A stretch of DNA of 64,000 nt from Gammaproteobacteria bacterium (GTDB lineage Bacteria > Pseudomonadota > Gammaproteobacteria > Steroidobacterales > Steroidobacteraceae), in assembly GCA_947452065.1 (NCBI GenBank), contig CANGBB010000007.1, forward strand, positions 53,501 to 117,500, given 5' to 3'. Of this stretch, positions 11,519-20,379 are shown in pieces; the first letter of the stretch is position 1; each line of letters starts with the position of its first letter. Under the pieces are notes generated by a model. It did not search any database and was not told the origin of the DNA. It was given only the letters and a program-made list of their open reading frames with translations. The translations under genes were made by a program, and so were the position numbers.

Positions 11519-13354
11519 TCAGCGCGGTGCGGCGGCCCCGCCCAAAGAGCGGATGAGCGTCTGGAATTCGGCCCGTTCCTCAGCATCCAGGCTCCCGCTT
11601 CGGTCTTTTTCGATCAGCTGGTCCAGGCGCTGACGTCGCCGCTCGCGTCCGGTCAGGCCGGCCAGAGCCTCGGCCAGTTCGCGGCTGGCGGCCTCCGCGT
11701 CGGGCACGTGCAGCTCGGTGCTGGCCAGCTCGAAAAGCCGCGGTCCCTCGGGGCGTTGCGACCACCGCTCCAGCAGCGCAGCGCTGCTGGCCGTCGGCTG
11801 GGAGCGAATCTGCGTCAGCAACTCGTGCAGCACAGGTACGCCGGCAGTGGGTGCCTCGGTGAGGGCGGCGAGCTGCTCGGAGCTCATGTCGTGTGCGATC
11901 GCGGGGTAGTGCAGCAGCAGCTGGATGGCCTGCGTGACCACGCCACCGCGACCGGCCAGCGGCACCCGGCGACGGGGTGTCCCGCTGTCCGCGGAATCGC
12001 GATCGCGGCCCGGCGGGGTATCACCGCGGCTCGCGCGCGGCGTGCCGCTGGCATCATCGGCGGCCAGCAGTACTTGCAGGCGTTCGCCCGACAGACCTAC
12101 TTCGCTCGACAGCCGCTCGATCAGCAATTCGCGGTACACGCCCGCGGGTAGCAACGCGATCAGCGGGCGCGCCAGCGCCACCAGTCGTGCGCGTCCGTCC
12201 GCATGGGCCATGTCCACCTGCGAGCGCAGATGTTCGATCAGATATTCCGACAGTGGCAGCGCAGTGCCCAGTCGCCGCTCGAAGGCCTCGCGTCCCTCGC
12301 GACCGACCAGTGAATCGGGGTCTTCGCCGTCGGGTAGAAACAGGAAGCGCACTTCGCGGCCTTCGCGCGCCTCGGGCAGAACGTGCTGCAGGGCGCGCCA
12401 GGCCGCTCCGCGCCCCGCGCGATCACCGTCGAAGCAGAACACCACTTCGTTCACCAGCTTGAACGCCCGCCGCAGATGCTCGGCCGTCGTGGCGGTGCCC
12501 AGTGTTGCCACGGCGTACTGCACACCCGCTTGATGGAGCCGCACCACGTCCATGTAGCCTTCGACAATCAGCAGCCGCTCGAGCTTTACGCGTGCGAGTC
12601 GGGCCTCGTGCAACCCGTACAGCTCGCGGCCCTTGTGGAAAATCTCGGTCTCAGGAGAGTTGAGATACTTGGGTTCGCCCTTGTCGAGCACGCGCCCGCC
12701 AAAGCCCAGTACGCGGCCGCGCGGATCGCGGATGGGAAACATGATCCGATCGCGGAAGCGGTCGTACCACGGCTCGCTCCCGGGTCGCGGTGTCTCACGC
12801 TCGACGATCAACCCGGTGCCCAGCAGTCGCCCGCGCGATTCTTCGGTTGCGCCGAAGCGGCGCAGCACTTCGTTCCAGGCATCGGGGGCATAGCCGATGC
12901 GGAAGCGAGCGATGATCTCGGCATCCAGCCCGCGACCGCGCAGGTATTGGCGTGCGCGCTCGTTGCCGCGCAGGCTCTCTTCATAAAAGCCCGCCACGCG
13001 CGCCAGCATTTCATGCATGGCTTCATGCTGCGTCGGTGCCGGACCTGCGCCGCCCTCATGCGGCACCTCCAGACCCAGCCGACCGGCGAGTTCCTCGACG
13101 GCTTCTGGGAATGGCAGCTGGTCATAGTTCATCAGGAAGCCAAGCGCCGTCCCGTGCGCGCCGCAGCCGAAGCAGTGATAGAACTGCTTGTCCGGGCTGA
13201 CCCAAAAAGAGGGTGTCTTTTCGTCGTGAAAGGGGCAGCAGGCGCGGTATTCGCGGCCGGCTTTTTTCAGCGGCACACGCGTGCCGATCAGCTCGACGAT
13301 ATCCGTCCGGGTGACCAGCTCGTCGATGAAGGATTGCGGGACTCGGCCAGCCAT
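11519..13354 (-). CDS. dnaG: DNA primase
   Basis: A 611-residue primase that makes RNA primers at the replication fork. The N-terminal zinc-binding domain has C40-x2-H43 and C61-x2-C64. The catalytic TOPRIM domain shows RLLIVEGYMDVVRLHQ and VVFCFDGDRAGRGAAWRA, which carry the metal-binding acidic residues. The C-terminal part (from about residue 440) is the more variable DnaB-binding domain. Length and position between yqeY and rpoD are standard for gammaproteobacteria. It starts with ATG at 13354. Confidence 0.97.
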   Translation of the reverse strand: MAGRVPQSFIDELVTRTDIVELIGTRVPLKKAGREYRACCPFHDEKTPSFWVSPDKQFYHCFGCGAHGTALGFLMNYDQLPFPEAVEELAGRLGLEVPHEGGAGPAPTQHEAMHEMLARVAGFYEESLRGNERARQYLRGRGLDAEIIARFRIGYAPDAWNEVLRRFGATEESRGRLLGTGLIVERETPRPGSEPWYDRFRDRIMFPIRDPRGRVLGFGGRVLDKGEPKYLNSPETEIFHKGRELYGLHEARLARVKLERLLIVEGYMDVVRLHQAGVQYAVATLGTATTAEHLRRAFKLVNEVVFCFDGDRAGRGAAWRALQHVLPEAREGREVRFLFLPDGEDPDSLVGREGREAFERRLGTALPLSEYLIEHLRSQVDMAHADGRARLVALARPLIALLPAGVYRELLIERLSSEVGLSGERLQVLLAADDASGTPRASRGDTPPGRDRDSADSGTPRRRVPLAGRGGVVTQAIQLLLHYPAIAHDMSSEQLAALTEAPTAGVPVLHELLTQIRSQPTASSAALLERWSQRPEGPRLFELASTELHVPDAEAASRELAEALAGLTGRERRRQRLDQLIEKDRSGSLDAEERAEFQTLIRSLGGAAAPR

Positions 13355-13443
13355 GGCGTCATCTTACCGGTACCGCTGCCTCGCAGGCGGTGGCTGTAGC
13401 AGATTGAATGGCGGCAGGGCGAGATCCGGTGCCGCGGGGAGGG

Positions 13444-13890
13444 TCAGCCGCCCAGTTTTGCCTTGATTCGGGCACCGACGATGGCCATGTCGGCACGGCC
13501 CGCGGCCTTGGTCTTCACCAGATTCATGACCTTGCCCATGTCCTTGATCGAGCTTGCACCGACCGCGGCGATGGAATCAGCGATCAGGGCGTCGAGCTCC
13601 GCGTCTGACAGCGCTGCAGGCAGGTAGGTGGTGAGCACGTCCAGCTCGGCGGTCTCTTTTGCCACCAAGTCGGCGCGGCCACCAGTGGTGAACTGCGCGA
13701 TGGATTCCCGCCGCTGTTTCACCATCTTCTCGATCACGGACAGACACTGCGCATCGTCGAGCTGGATGCGCTCGTCGACTTCGCGTTGTTTGAACGCAGA
13801 CAGGATCAACCGCACGATGGCCAGGCGATCTTTATCGCCCGCGCGCATCGCGGTTTTCATATCTTCGGTGATCTGCGCCTTGAGACTCAT
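13444..13890 (-). CDS. GatB/YqeY-domain protein
   Basis: A 148-residue YqeY-family protein (MSLKAQITEDMKTAMRAGDKDRLAIVRLILSAFK is the typical start region). The domain is related to the C-terminal tRNA-binding tail domain of the amidotransferase subunit GatB, but its function as a stand-alone protein is not established. It lies between rpsU and dnaG, as in Pseudomonas and Xanthomonas, and is probably co-transcribed with both. Confidence 0.92.
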   Translation of the reverse strand: MSLKAQITEDMKTAMRAGDKDRLAIVRLILSAFKQREVDERIQLDDAQCLSVIEKMVKQRRESIAQFTTGGRADLVAKETAELDVLTTYLPAALSDAELDALIADSIAAVGASSIKDMGKVMNLVKTKAAGRADMAIVGARIKAKLGG

Positions 13891-13926
13891 CGCGGCCGGA
13901 CGGTTGCCGGACTCAACGCGGTGGGT

Positions 13927-14127
13927 TTAGCGCGGAGCGCGGGGCGAAGAGCGCTTCAGGTGCCGCTTTACGGCGGCAGCCTTCTTGCGCTTGCGCTCCT
14001 GCGTCGGCTTCTCGTAGAACTCACGACGGCGCAGCTCGGCCAGCACGCCCGCTTTTTCGCAGGCACGCTTGAAACGCCGCAGGGCGGCATCGAAGTATTC
14101 GTTTTCGCGGACTCGAACGCTCGGCAT
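13927..14127 (-). CDS. rpsU: 30S ribosomal protein S21
   Basis: A 66-residue basic ribosomal protein ([20 protein letters not shown], then [22 protein letters not shown]). It binds the 30S platform near the anti-Shine-Dalgarno region. It is slightly shorter than the 71-residue E. coli protein and has a more basic end. It is the first gene of the rpsU-yqeY-dnaG-rpoD cluster and has a well-formed promoter about 70 bases upstream. Confidence 0.96.
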   Translation of the reverse strand: MPSVRVRENEYFDAALRRFKRACEKAGVLAELRRREFYEKPTQERKRKKAAAVKRHLKRSSPRAPR

Positions 14128-14199
14128 TGAAACCTCAAACTACTGATTTCTGCCGCGATTAACAGGCGCTTGCAGGGCACACCCGAGGCAGGGGCCGCG

Positions 14200-14228
14200 A
14201 TTCTAATGACAGTGCGGCCAAAAGGCAA
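14200..14228 (-). promoter_or_regulatory. Sigma-70 promoter of the rpsU-dnaG-rpoD cluster
   Basis: On the minus strand TTGCCT (-35, plus 14223-14228), a 17-base spacer and TAGAAT (-10, plus 14200-14205) precede rpsU by about 70 bases. It faces away from the divergent tsaD. Confidence 0.6.
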
Positions 14229-14269
14229 AAGACCGCGCAACCGGGCGGGCTGTGGCAAGCTGCGTCGCC

Positions 14270-15295
14270 ATGCGAGTTCTGGCTATAGAGTCCTCCTGCG
14301 ACGAGTCTGCGGTCGCCGTGCTGGATGAGCACGAGGGACTGCTGGCGCACGAGCTCTGGAGCCAAATCGACCTGCATCGCCTCTACGGCGGGGTGGTGCC
14401 GGAACTGGCCTCGCGTGACCATGTGCAGCGCCTGCCGCAGTTGCTGCAGGCCGCCCTAGAGAAGTCAAAAACAAAGCCAGATCAATTACTTGGGATTGCC
14501 TACACCGCCGGCCCGGGCCTAGTGGGTGCGTTGCTCACCGGGGCCGCGCTGGCCCGTTCCCTGGCCCTCGGGTGGTCGGTTCCGGCCTTGGGGATCCACC
14601 ATCTGGAGGCGCATCTGCTGGCGCCCCTGCTGGAGCCTCTGGCGCCCGGTTTCCCGCAGACGGCCCTGCTGGTGTCCGGGGGGCACACCATGTTGATCGA
14701 TGTCCGCGGCATCGGCGATTACCGGCTGCTGGGCGAAACGCGTGACGATGCCGCCGGCGAGGCCTTCGACAAAAGCGCCAAGTTGCTCGGTCTGCCTTAT
14801 CCGGGTGGGCCGCAGCTCGCGCGGCTCGCTGAAGAGGGGCGGCCGGGGGTGTTTGACCTGCCGCGCCCGATGCTCGATCGACCCGGCTGTGAATTCAGCT
14901 TCTCGGGACTGAAAACGGCCGTGATGCTGGCCGTGCGCGCCGCGCCGCTGACCGATACCCGCCGTGCGGATCTGGCGCGCGCGGTGCAGGATGCCATCGT
15001 CGATACGCTGTGTGTGAAGGCGCTGCGTGCATTGGATCAGACTGGGCATCGCACGCTGGTGGTGGCGGGTGGTGTGGGTGCAAACCGCGCGCTGCGCGAG
15101 CGGCTGGCACTGGAAGCAGGCAAAATCGGAGTGCGCGTCTATTATCCGCGGCCGGAGTTCTGCACCGACAACGCGGCTATGGTCGCAGTGGCGGGGATGC
15201 AGCGGCTGCGCGCCGGGGAGCACAGTCCGGGCGGCATCGGTGTGCGCGCCCGCTGGTCACTGGCGGAGCTGCGTCCGCCCGGTGCGGCGCTGTGA
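14270..15295 (+). CDS. tsaD: tRNA N6-adenosine threonylcarbamoyltransferase
   Basis: A 341-residue ASKHA-fold enzyme that transfers the threonylcarbamoyl group to A37 of ANN-decoding tRNAs, with TsaB and TsaE. The N-terminus [18 protein letters not shown] is diagnostic. The metal-binding histidines are in HHLEAH; VSGGHT and the C-terminal [10 protein letters not shown] are also conserved. ATG at 14270 was chosen because the family starts with MRVL; a GTG six codons upstream is unlikely. tsaD is divergent from rpsU, as in many gammaproteobacteria, and leads into folB. Confidence 0.96.
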   Translation: MRVLAIESSCDESAVAVLDEHEGLLAHELWSQIDLHRLYGGVVPELASRDHVQRLPQLLQAALEKSKTKPDQLLGIAYTAGPGLVGALLTGAALARSLALGWSVPALGIHHLEAHLLAPLLEPLAPGFPQTALLVSGGHTMLIDVRGIGDYRLLGETRDDAAGEAFDKSAKLLGLPYPGGPQLARLAEEGRPGVFDLPRPMLDRPGCEFSFSGLKTAVMLAVRAAPLTDTRRADLARAVQDAIVDTLCVKALRALDQTGHRTLVVAGGVGANRALRERLALEAGKIGVRVYYPRPEFCTDNAAMVAVAGMQRLRAGEHSPGGIGVRARWSLAELRPPGAAL

Positions 15296-15326
15296 CCGGT
15301 CGTTGCGTGGACCGCTGGGGAGTTAC

Positions 15327-15725
15327 ATGAGTCAGATTCAACACGACGCCGGCGACGGCGATCGAATTTTTCTGCGCGGTCTGCGCGTGGATTGCATCAT
15401 CGGTTTCATCGAATGGGAGCGACAGCTCCGCCAGACGCTCGAGATCGATCTTGAGTTTCCTGTCGACTGCACGCGTGCGGCCGAGCACGATGATGTCGCC
15501 GACTCGACTGACTACAAGAGCGTAGCTAAACGGGTGCTGCAATTCGTCGGTGAGTCGGAGTTCCGGCTGGTGGAGACGCTGGCACATCGACTAGCCATGC
15601 TGCTCATTGCAGAGTTCCAGCTCGACTGGCTGCGCATTACCATCAACAAGCCGGGCGCGATCCGGCACTCGCGTGACGTGGGCGTCAGCATCCTGCGCCG
15701 CCGGACTGCCGCAGCGCGTGGCTGA
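15327..15725 (+). CDS. folB: Dihydroneopterin aldolase
   Basis: A 132-residue enzyme of folate synthesis that splits 7,8-dihydroneopterin into 6-hydroxymethyl-dihydropterin and glycolaldehyde. Conserved features are FLRGLRVDCIIGFIEWER at the start, the tyrosine in STDYKSVAKRV and the catalytic lysine in ITINKPGAIRHSRDVGV. ATG at 15327 follows a GGGGAG ribosome-binding site. It overlaps the next gene, folK, by 8 bases, so the two consecutive pathway steps are translationally coupled. Confidence 0.95.
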   Translation: MSQIQHDAGDGDRIFLRGLRVDCIIGFIEWERQLRQTLEIDLEFPVDCTRAAEHDDVADSTDYKSVAKRVLQFVGESEFRLVETLAHRLAMLLIAEFQLDWLRITINKPGAIRHSRDVGVSILRRRTAAARG

Positions 15726-16218
15726 AATCTTCGTTTCTCTGGGTGGCAATATCGAGCCCGAGCGTCGGCTCTCGCAGGCTGCGCAATTGCTGCGCGCCGC
15801 CTTTCCGGATATTCGCTTCTCGCGCTGCTACCGCAATCCTGCGGTCGGTTTCGAAGGCCAGGATTTCATCAACGCTGCGGCCTGTTTCAATGTGGATGTC
15901 GAAATCGCGCAACTGCTCGCCACGCTCCATCAGATCGAGGAGCAGTGCGGTCGGCGACGCGACGATCCAAAGTGGGCGCCGCGTGCGATGGATCTGGATG
16001 TGCTGCTGATCGATCAGCAGGTCGGCGAATGGCCGGGACTGCGTCTGCCGCGGCCCGATCTGCTGCGACGTGCCTACATGCTCGGGCCGGTGGCGGAGCT
16101 GGCGCCGTCGTTGCGCCATCCCACCGCGGGGCAGAGCATGGCGGAGCTGTGGCGGGCATTGCAGCCGCAGACGCCTGCGCTGACGCCCGTGGCACTGGAT
16201 CTGAACAGGACGGAATGA
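15718..16218 (+). CDS. folK: 6-hydroxymethyl-7,8-dihydropterin pyrophosphokinase
   Basis: A 166-residue HPPK enzyme that pyrophosphorylates the FolB product using ATP. Visible signatures are IFVSLGGNIEPERRL at the N-terminus, VGFEGQDFINAAACF, and WAPRAMDLDVLLID with the metal-binding Asp residues, then PRPDLLRRAYMLGPVAELAP. The start is GTG at 15718, eight bases inside folB; no ATG fits the family start. Its stop overlaps the start of the following GH84 gene (ATGA). Confidence 0.95.
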   Translation: MAEIFVSLGGNIEPERRLSQAAQLLRAAFPDIRFSRCYRNPAVGFEGQDFINAAACFNVDVEIAQLLATLHQIEEQCGRRRDDPKWAPRAMDLDVLLIDQQVGEWPGLRLPRPDLLRRAYMLGPVAELAPSLRHPTAGQSMAELWRALQPQTPALTPVALDLNRTE

Positions 16219-17387
16219 TGCAGGCCAATCGTCGTAACGCTCGCTGGGGATATGTCGAGGGCTACTACGGGCGCATGCTCGACTGGTCGCAGCGCGCGGC
16301 CATGGTCGATCAGCTGGCGGAGCTCGGCGCCAACACTTATTTCTACGCGCCCAAGGAAGACTCGCTGCATCGGCGCGACTGGCGTGTGCCGTACGGTGCG
16401 GCATGGAGCCGCGAGTTTGCAGCGCTGCTCAAGCGCGGTCGCCGTCGCGGCGTGGAAGTGATTCCCGGTGTAGCACCGGGACTTTCCTTCGGCTACCTCG
16501 ACGCGGCCGACTATCGGCTGCTGCTGCGGAAATTCCGTCGTTTCATTGCGATGGGTTGCCGCACGGTGGCTCTGCTGATGGACGATATTCCCGTCGCGCT
16601 GCCGGCCGGCTGCGCGCATGCCTTCCGATCGCTCGGCGAGGCACATGCCAAGCTGCTGACGCGTCTGCGTGCTGATCTCGGAGCTGATACGAATCTCTGG
16701 TTCTGCCCGACGGTGTACACGGATCAGTTTGCATCCGGTCCCGTGGCGCAGGATCCCTACCTCAATGACCTGGCGGCCGGCATGCCACGCTCCATCGTGT
16801 TGATGTGGACCGGTCCGCGCATCATCGCCGAGCGTCTGGGGCGTTCAGACTTGGCCGCGGTATCGCGACTGTTCCGCGGCAATCTGGTGATCTGGGACAA
16901 CTACTACGCGAACGACTACTGTCCCAACAAGCTGTTCGTCGGACCCTATCGTGGGCGCGGACTGCAGCTGTGGCGTGAGACACGAGGTGTGCTGCTGAAT
17001 CCAACTGGTCTGCCGGCCACCGATGCATTGCTGTTACAGCTGCTGGCGGCGTCGCGGCGTGGCGAATCTCCGCTCGCCGCATGGCGTGCAGCGCTGCAGG
17101 CTGCCGCAGTTCCGCCCGAGTTCTTCAAAGTGGCCGCCTTTCTCGCTTCGCCTTTCTGGAGCGCACCGCGCGGCGGAATCAAGCCACGACGCGCAGCCGA
17201 GGTGGCGCGCGCGCTGCATGAGCTGATCTGGAACTGGAAGGGGCCGTTGCATCTGGAGTGGTACAGCCACCTCTTCATGCTCAAGGCCGACTTGCGTGTC
17301 AGTGGGCGTGATGCCCGTGCCCGCGATGAGGCGTGGTTGCAGAAGGTGTATCCGCCGCTGCTCGCCGAGCGTCTGCGGCGTCGTTGA
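16215..17387 (+). CDS. Cytoplasmic GH84 (O-GlcNAcase/hyaluronidase-like) glycosidase
   Basis: A 390-residue protein with a stand-alone GH84 catalytic domain. WGYVEGYYGRMLDW, ELGANTYFYAPKEDSLHR and VIWDNYYANDYCPNKLFVG closely follow the catalytic domain of protein O-GlcNAcases. The two catalytic aspartates of substrate-assisted hydrolysis are D123 and D124 (LLMDDIPV). No signal peptide is visible, so it should be cytoplasmic, unlike secreted clostridial hyaluronidases. The start ATG overlaps the folK stop. The likely activity is release of beta-linked N-acetylglucosamine; the natural substrate is unknown. It converges on an SDR gene 3 bases away. Confidence 0.85.
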   Translation: MMQANRRNARWGYVEGYYGRMLDWSQRAAMVDQLAELGANTYFYAPKEDSLHRRDWRVPYGAAWSREFAALLKRGRRRGVEVIPGVAPGLSFGYLDAADYRLLLRKFRRFIAMGCRTVALLMDDIPVALPAGCAHAFRSLGEAHAKLLTRLRADLGADTNLWFCPTVYTDQFASGPVAQDPYLNDLAAGMPRSIVLMWTGPRIIAERLGRSDLAAVSRLFRGNLVIWDNYYANDYCPNKLFVGPYRGRGLQLWRETRGVLLNPTGLPATDALLLQLLAASRRGESPLAAWRAALQAAAVPPEFFKVAAFLASPFWSAPRGGIKPRRAAEVARALHELIWNWKGPLHLEWYSHLFMLKADLRVSGRDARARDEAWLQKVYPPLLAERLRRR

Positions 17388-17390
17388 GCG

Positions 17391-18155
17391 CTACCAGCCG
17401 GTGCTGCGGCCACCATCGACGGCGATGATCTGGCCGGTGATGTAGGGCGCATCGATGGCGAAGAATCGCGCGGTACGCGCGATGTCCTCGGGTGTTCCGG
17501 CTCGTTTCAGCAATGTCCGCTCGATGATTTCCTGTTTCTGGGCTTCAGCGAGTGGCGCATTATCTTCTGGCCAGAGCACCGGACCGGGTGCAATGCCGTT
17601 GACGCGCACTTCCGGCGCCAGTTCGCGCGCCAGCGCACGCGTGAGGTGAATCAGTGCGGCCTTAGCCGTGGAATACACCGTGTAGTCGCGCAGCGGCCGC
17701 AACCCGTGAATGTCAGCGATGTTGATCAGCAGGCCGCGCGCTGCACGCAGCGCGGGTGCGGCGGCTTGGGCCAGAAACAGCGGTGCCTTGAGGTTGCTTC
17801 CCATGAGGTCAGCCCACTGCGCAGGCTGGATGGTGCCCAGCGGTGTGGGATAGAACGTTGAAGCGTTGTTGACCAGCACGTCGAGGCGGCCGAAACGCGT
17901 CAGCACGGCGTTCACCAGCACCGGCAACTGTTCGACATCCAGCAGGTCCGCGGTGAACACCGCAGCGGATGCGGCGCGACGTGCATTCAGCTCGTCAGCC
18001 AGTGCGTGGGCCTCCTTGACCGAATGATGGCAGTGGATGGCCACGTGGGCGCCGCAGTCATGCAGGCTGCGGACCATGGCGGCACCGACACGGCGTGCGC
18101 CGCCGGTGACCAGTACCGTGTGGCCAGCCAACGGGGCAGTTGTGTCAGTACTCAT
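17391..18155 (-). CDS. Pteridine reductase-type short-chain dehydrogenase
   Basis: A 254-residue SDR from ATG at 18155. The glycine motif TGGARRVG carries the arginine pattern (TGxxxRxG) typical of pteridine reductases (PTR1/FolM type) that bind NADPH. NNAST and the catalytic YSTAK are present, and the C-terminus has ITGQIIAVDGGRS. The likely reaction is reduction of dihydropterin, dihydromonapterin or dihydrofolate. Placement next to folB and folK supports a pterin role. It is convergent with the GH84 gene and divergent from the methyltransferase gene. Confidence 0.85.
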   Translation of the reverse strand: MSTDTTAPLAGHTVLVTGGARRVGAAMVRSLHDCGAHVAIHCHHSVKEAHALADELNARRAASAAVFTADLLDVEQLPVLVNAVLTRFGRLDVLVNNASTFYPTPLGTIQPAQWADLMGSNLKAPLFLAQAAAPALRAARGLLINIADIHGLRPLRDYTVYSTAKAALIHLTRALARELAPEVRVNGIAPGPVLWPEDNAPLAEAQKQEIIERTLLKRAGTPEDIARTARFFAIDAPYITGQIIAVDGGRSTGW

Positions 18156-18195
18156 GTGCGAACTCGTGCGCAAGGATCAGGCATCATCGAAGCTT

Positions 18196-19389
18196 ATGCC
18201 GATCACCTCTGCCGACTCAATGCTGCCTGTTCCGGATGCGCACCAGCGCGCGCACAGCGAGGCCGTGCTGGCCGGGTTCCGGCAACGACTGGCCGCGGCC
18301 GGCGGCTGGCTGCCATTCGAGACCTGGGTGCAGCATGCGCTGTACGCGCCAGGTCTGGGTTACTACAGCGCCGGTGCCCGCAAGTTCGGCGCGGGCGGCG
18401 ATTTCGTCACCGCGCCGGAGCTCTCGCCGCTGTTCGCCGGCTGTATTGCGCAACAGTTTGCCGCCGTGCGACCGGGTGAAACGATTCTCGAGCTGGGCGC
18501 GGGCAGTGGGGCGCTGGCAGCCGATCTGCTGCGACGACTCCATTCCTTGCAGGCGCTGCCGCAGCAATACCTGATACTCGAAGTGAGCGCGGATCTGCGT
18601 GAACGCCAGCGGCAGCGCATTGCGCAGCTCCCCGCGGAACTGGCTTCGCGAGTGCACTGGCTCGATGGACTGCCGAGGGAGCCGTTGGGCGGACTGATAG
18701 TGGCCAACGAAGTGGCGGATGCGCTGCCTTTCCGGCGCGTACGGCTGAGCTCGGCGGGCTGGCTGGAACTCGGGGTTACGGTGGGTGATGCCGGCGCATT
18801 GCTCATCGAAGAGCGCACGCCGGATGACGCGCTGAACAGCGAACTGCAGAGACTCTTCGGTGCCGAGCCGCACTCGGCATTGCCCGAGGGTTACACCACG
18901 GAGGTTTGTCTTGCGGCGGGCGCATGGCTGGCATCCGTCGCTGCAGTCTTACATCAGGGCGCGATGCTGTTGTTCGATTACGGACTGGGCCGCGGTGAGC
19001 TTTATCACCCCTCGCGCAGTGCCGGTACGCTGCGTTGTCATTACCGGCATCGTGCACATGATGATCCGTTTCTGTATCCCGGCCTCACGGATATCACCCA
19101 CTGGGTGGATTTCACGCGCCTTGCTGAAGCGGCCAGCGATAGCGGGTTGGAAGTATCGGGCTATTGCACGCAGGCTGCGTTCTTGCTGGCCGCCGGTCTC
19201 GAGCGCGAGTTGGCCGATGCCGTGGCGGCCGCGCCGACGCCTCAACAGGCAGCGCAGCGCCGTGGCGAGGCGCAGCGGCTGCTGCTGCCCGGTGAGATGG
19301 GCGAGACCTTCAAGGCTCTGCTGCTGACACGTGGCTCGACACAGCACTGGAGCGGATTCACGCTTCAGGATCTGCGTCGCTTGCTGTAG
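18196..19389 (+). CDS. MidA/NDUFAF7-family SAM-dependent methyltransferase
   Basis: A 397-residue member of the class I methyltransferase family related to NDUFAF7/MidA. The N-terminal LPFETWVQHALYAPGLGYYS and FGAGGDFVTAPELSPLFAG are diagnostic, and TILELGAGSGALAADLL is the SAM-binding motif I. In mitochondria the family dimethylates an arginine of a complex I subunit; the bacterial target is unknown. ATG at 18196 was chosen as the first in-frame start outside the divergent SDR gene; ATG at 18223 is an alternative. Confidence 0.85.
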   Translation: MPITSADSMLPVPDAHQRAHSEAVLAGFRQRLAAAGGWLPFETWVQHALYAPGLGYYSAGARKFGAGGDFVTAPELSPLFAGCIAQQFAAVRPGETILELGAGSGALAADLLRRLHSLQALPQQYLILEVSADLRERQRQRIAQLPAELASRVHWLDGLPREPLGGLIVANEVADALPFRRVRLSSAGWLELGVTVGDAGALLIEERTPDDALNSELQRLFGAEPHSALPEGYTTEVCLAAGAWLASVAAVLHQGAMLLFDYGLGRGELYHPSRSAGTLRCHYRHRAHDDPFLYPGLTDITHWVDFTRLAEAASDSGLEVSGYCTQAAFLLAAGLERELADAVAAAPTPQQAAQRRGEAQRLLLPGEMGETFKALLLTRGSTQHWSGFTLQDLRRLL

Positions 19390-19437
19390 CGCTTGTTGCC
19401 GTTGTTCGAATCCGCGGGCTGACGGCGCGTCGCTGGT

Positions 19438-20367
19438 TCAGCCCAGCCAGTTCTCGCCGCGACGGCTGGTCAGATAGGGCAGCAGCCGCGCATCCAGTTC
19501 CGAGTCCGGCGAGCGATACGACCACTCCACCTGCGGCGGCATGGACATCAGGATGGCATCGGTGCGACCACCTGACTGCAGTCCGAACAGCGTGCCGCGA
19601 TCGAAGACCAGATTGAATTCCACATAGCGTCCGCGGCGATAGAGCTGATAGCGGCGCTCGCGATCATTGCTGGGTGCGCCGGCACGGCGATGCAGGATGG
19701 CGCCGTACGCGTCGACATAGGCGTTGCCAACCTGCTGCATGAAGCTGAAACAGCGCTCCCAGCTCATGCCAATCCCGGGAGTCAGTTCATTCAGATCGTC
19801 GTAGAACAGGCCGCCAACACCACGCGCCTCGGCACGATGTTTGAGGAAGAAGTATTCATCACAGTGTGCACGCGCGTGGGTATAGAGCCCGGGTGCAAAC
19901 GGCGCGCAGGCCTCGGCTGCGGCGCGATGCCATGCGCGGATGTCTTCCTCGTATGGCAGGTAAGGAGTGAGGTCGAATCCGCCGCCGAACCACCAGGTGT
20001 CGCCGGCGCTGAAGTGGCGCACATTCATGTGGCTGGTCGGCGCATGCGGGTTGCGCGGATGCATCACCACCGACACGCCTTGGGCGCGGTAGGCGCGGCC
20101 CGCAAGCTGCGGATGACGGTCAGTGGCAGCTGGCGGCAGGCTGGTGCCTTCGATGTCGGACAGCGCCACGCCGCCGCGTTCCATGACCGCACCGCCCTCG
20201 ATGATCGCTGTCACGCCGCGGCCACTCATCGCGCCGCTGCCCGAAGCCCGTTCCCACACGTCACGTTCGAACTGCCGTGCAGGATCCAGCGCCTCTACGG
20301 TCGCGCACAGTCGTCGCTGCAAACTATCAAGGTAGTCCGCGACCTGTTTCTGTCTTGATTCACTCAT
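19438..20367 (-). CDS. hemF: Oxygen-dependent coproporphyrinogen III oxidase
   Basis: A 309-residue heme-synthesis enzyme that oxidatively decarboxylates coproporphyrinogen III. Signature stretches are MHPRNPHAPTSHMNVRHF, WWFGGGFDLTPYLPYEEDI and GGLFYDDLNE. ATG at 20367 has GAAGGG 8 bases upstream and is preferred to the ATG two codons earlier. The gene begins 12 bases after the cca stop, so both are one operon. An aerobic enzyme implies that oxygen is available in the habitat. Confidence 0.96.
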   Translation of the reverse strand: MSESRQKQVADYLDSLQRRLCATVEALDPARQFERDVWERASGSGAMSGRGVTAIIEGGAVMERGGVALSDIEGTSLPPAATDRHPQLAGRAYRAQGVSVVMHPRNPHAPTSHMNVRHFSAGDTWWFGGGFDLTPYLPYEEDIRAWHRAAAEACAPFAPGLYTHARAHCDEYFFLKHRAEARGVGGLFYDDLNELTPGIGMSWERCFSFMQQVGNAYVDAYGAILHRRAGAPSNDRERRYQLYRRGRYVEFNLVFDRGTLFGLQSGGRTDAILMSMPPQVEWSYRSPDSELDARLLPYLTSRRGENWLG

Positions 20368-20379
20368 ACCCATTTCCCT

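Noticed and set aside
12383..13399. 338-codon plus-strand frame over dnaG
   Set aside because: Antisense to the zinc and TOPRIM domains of primase; no motif of its own.
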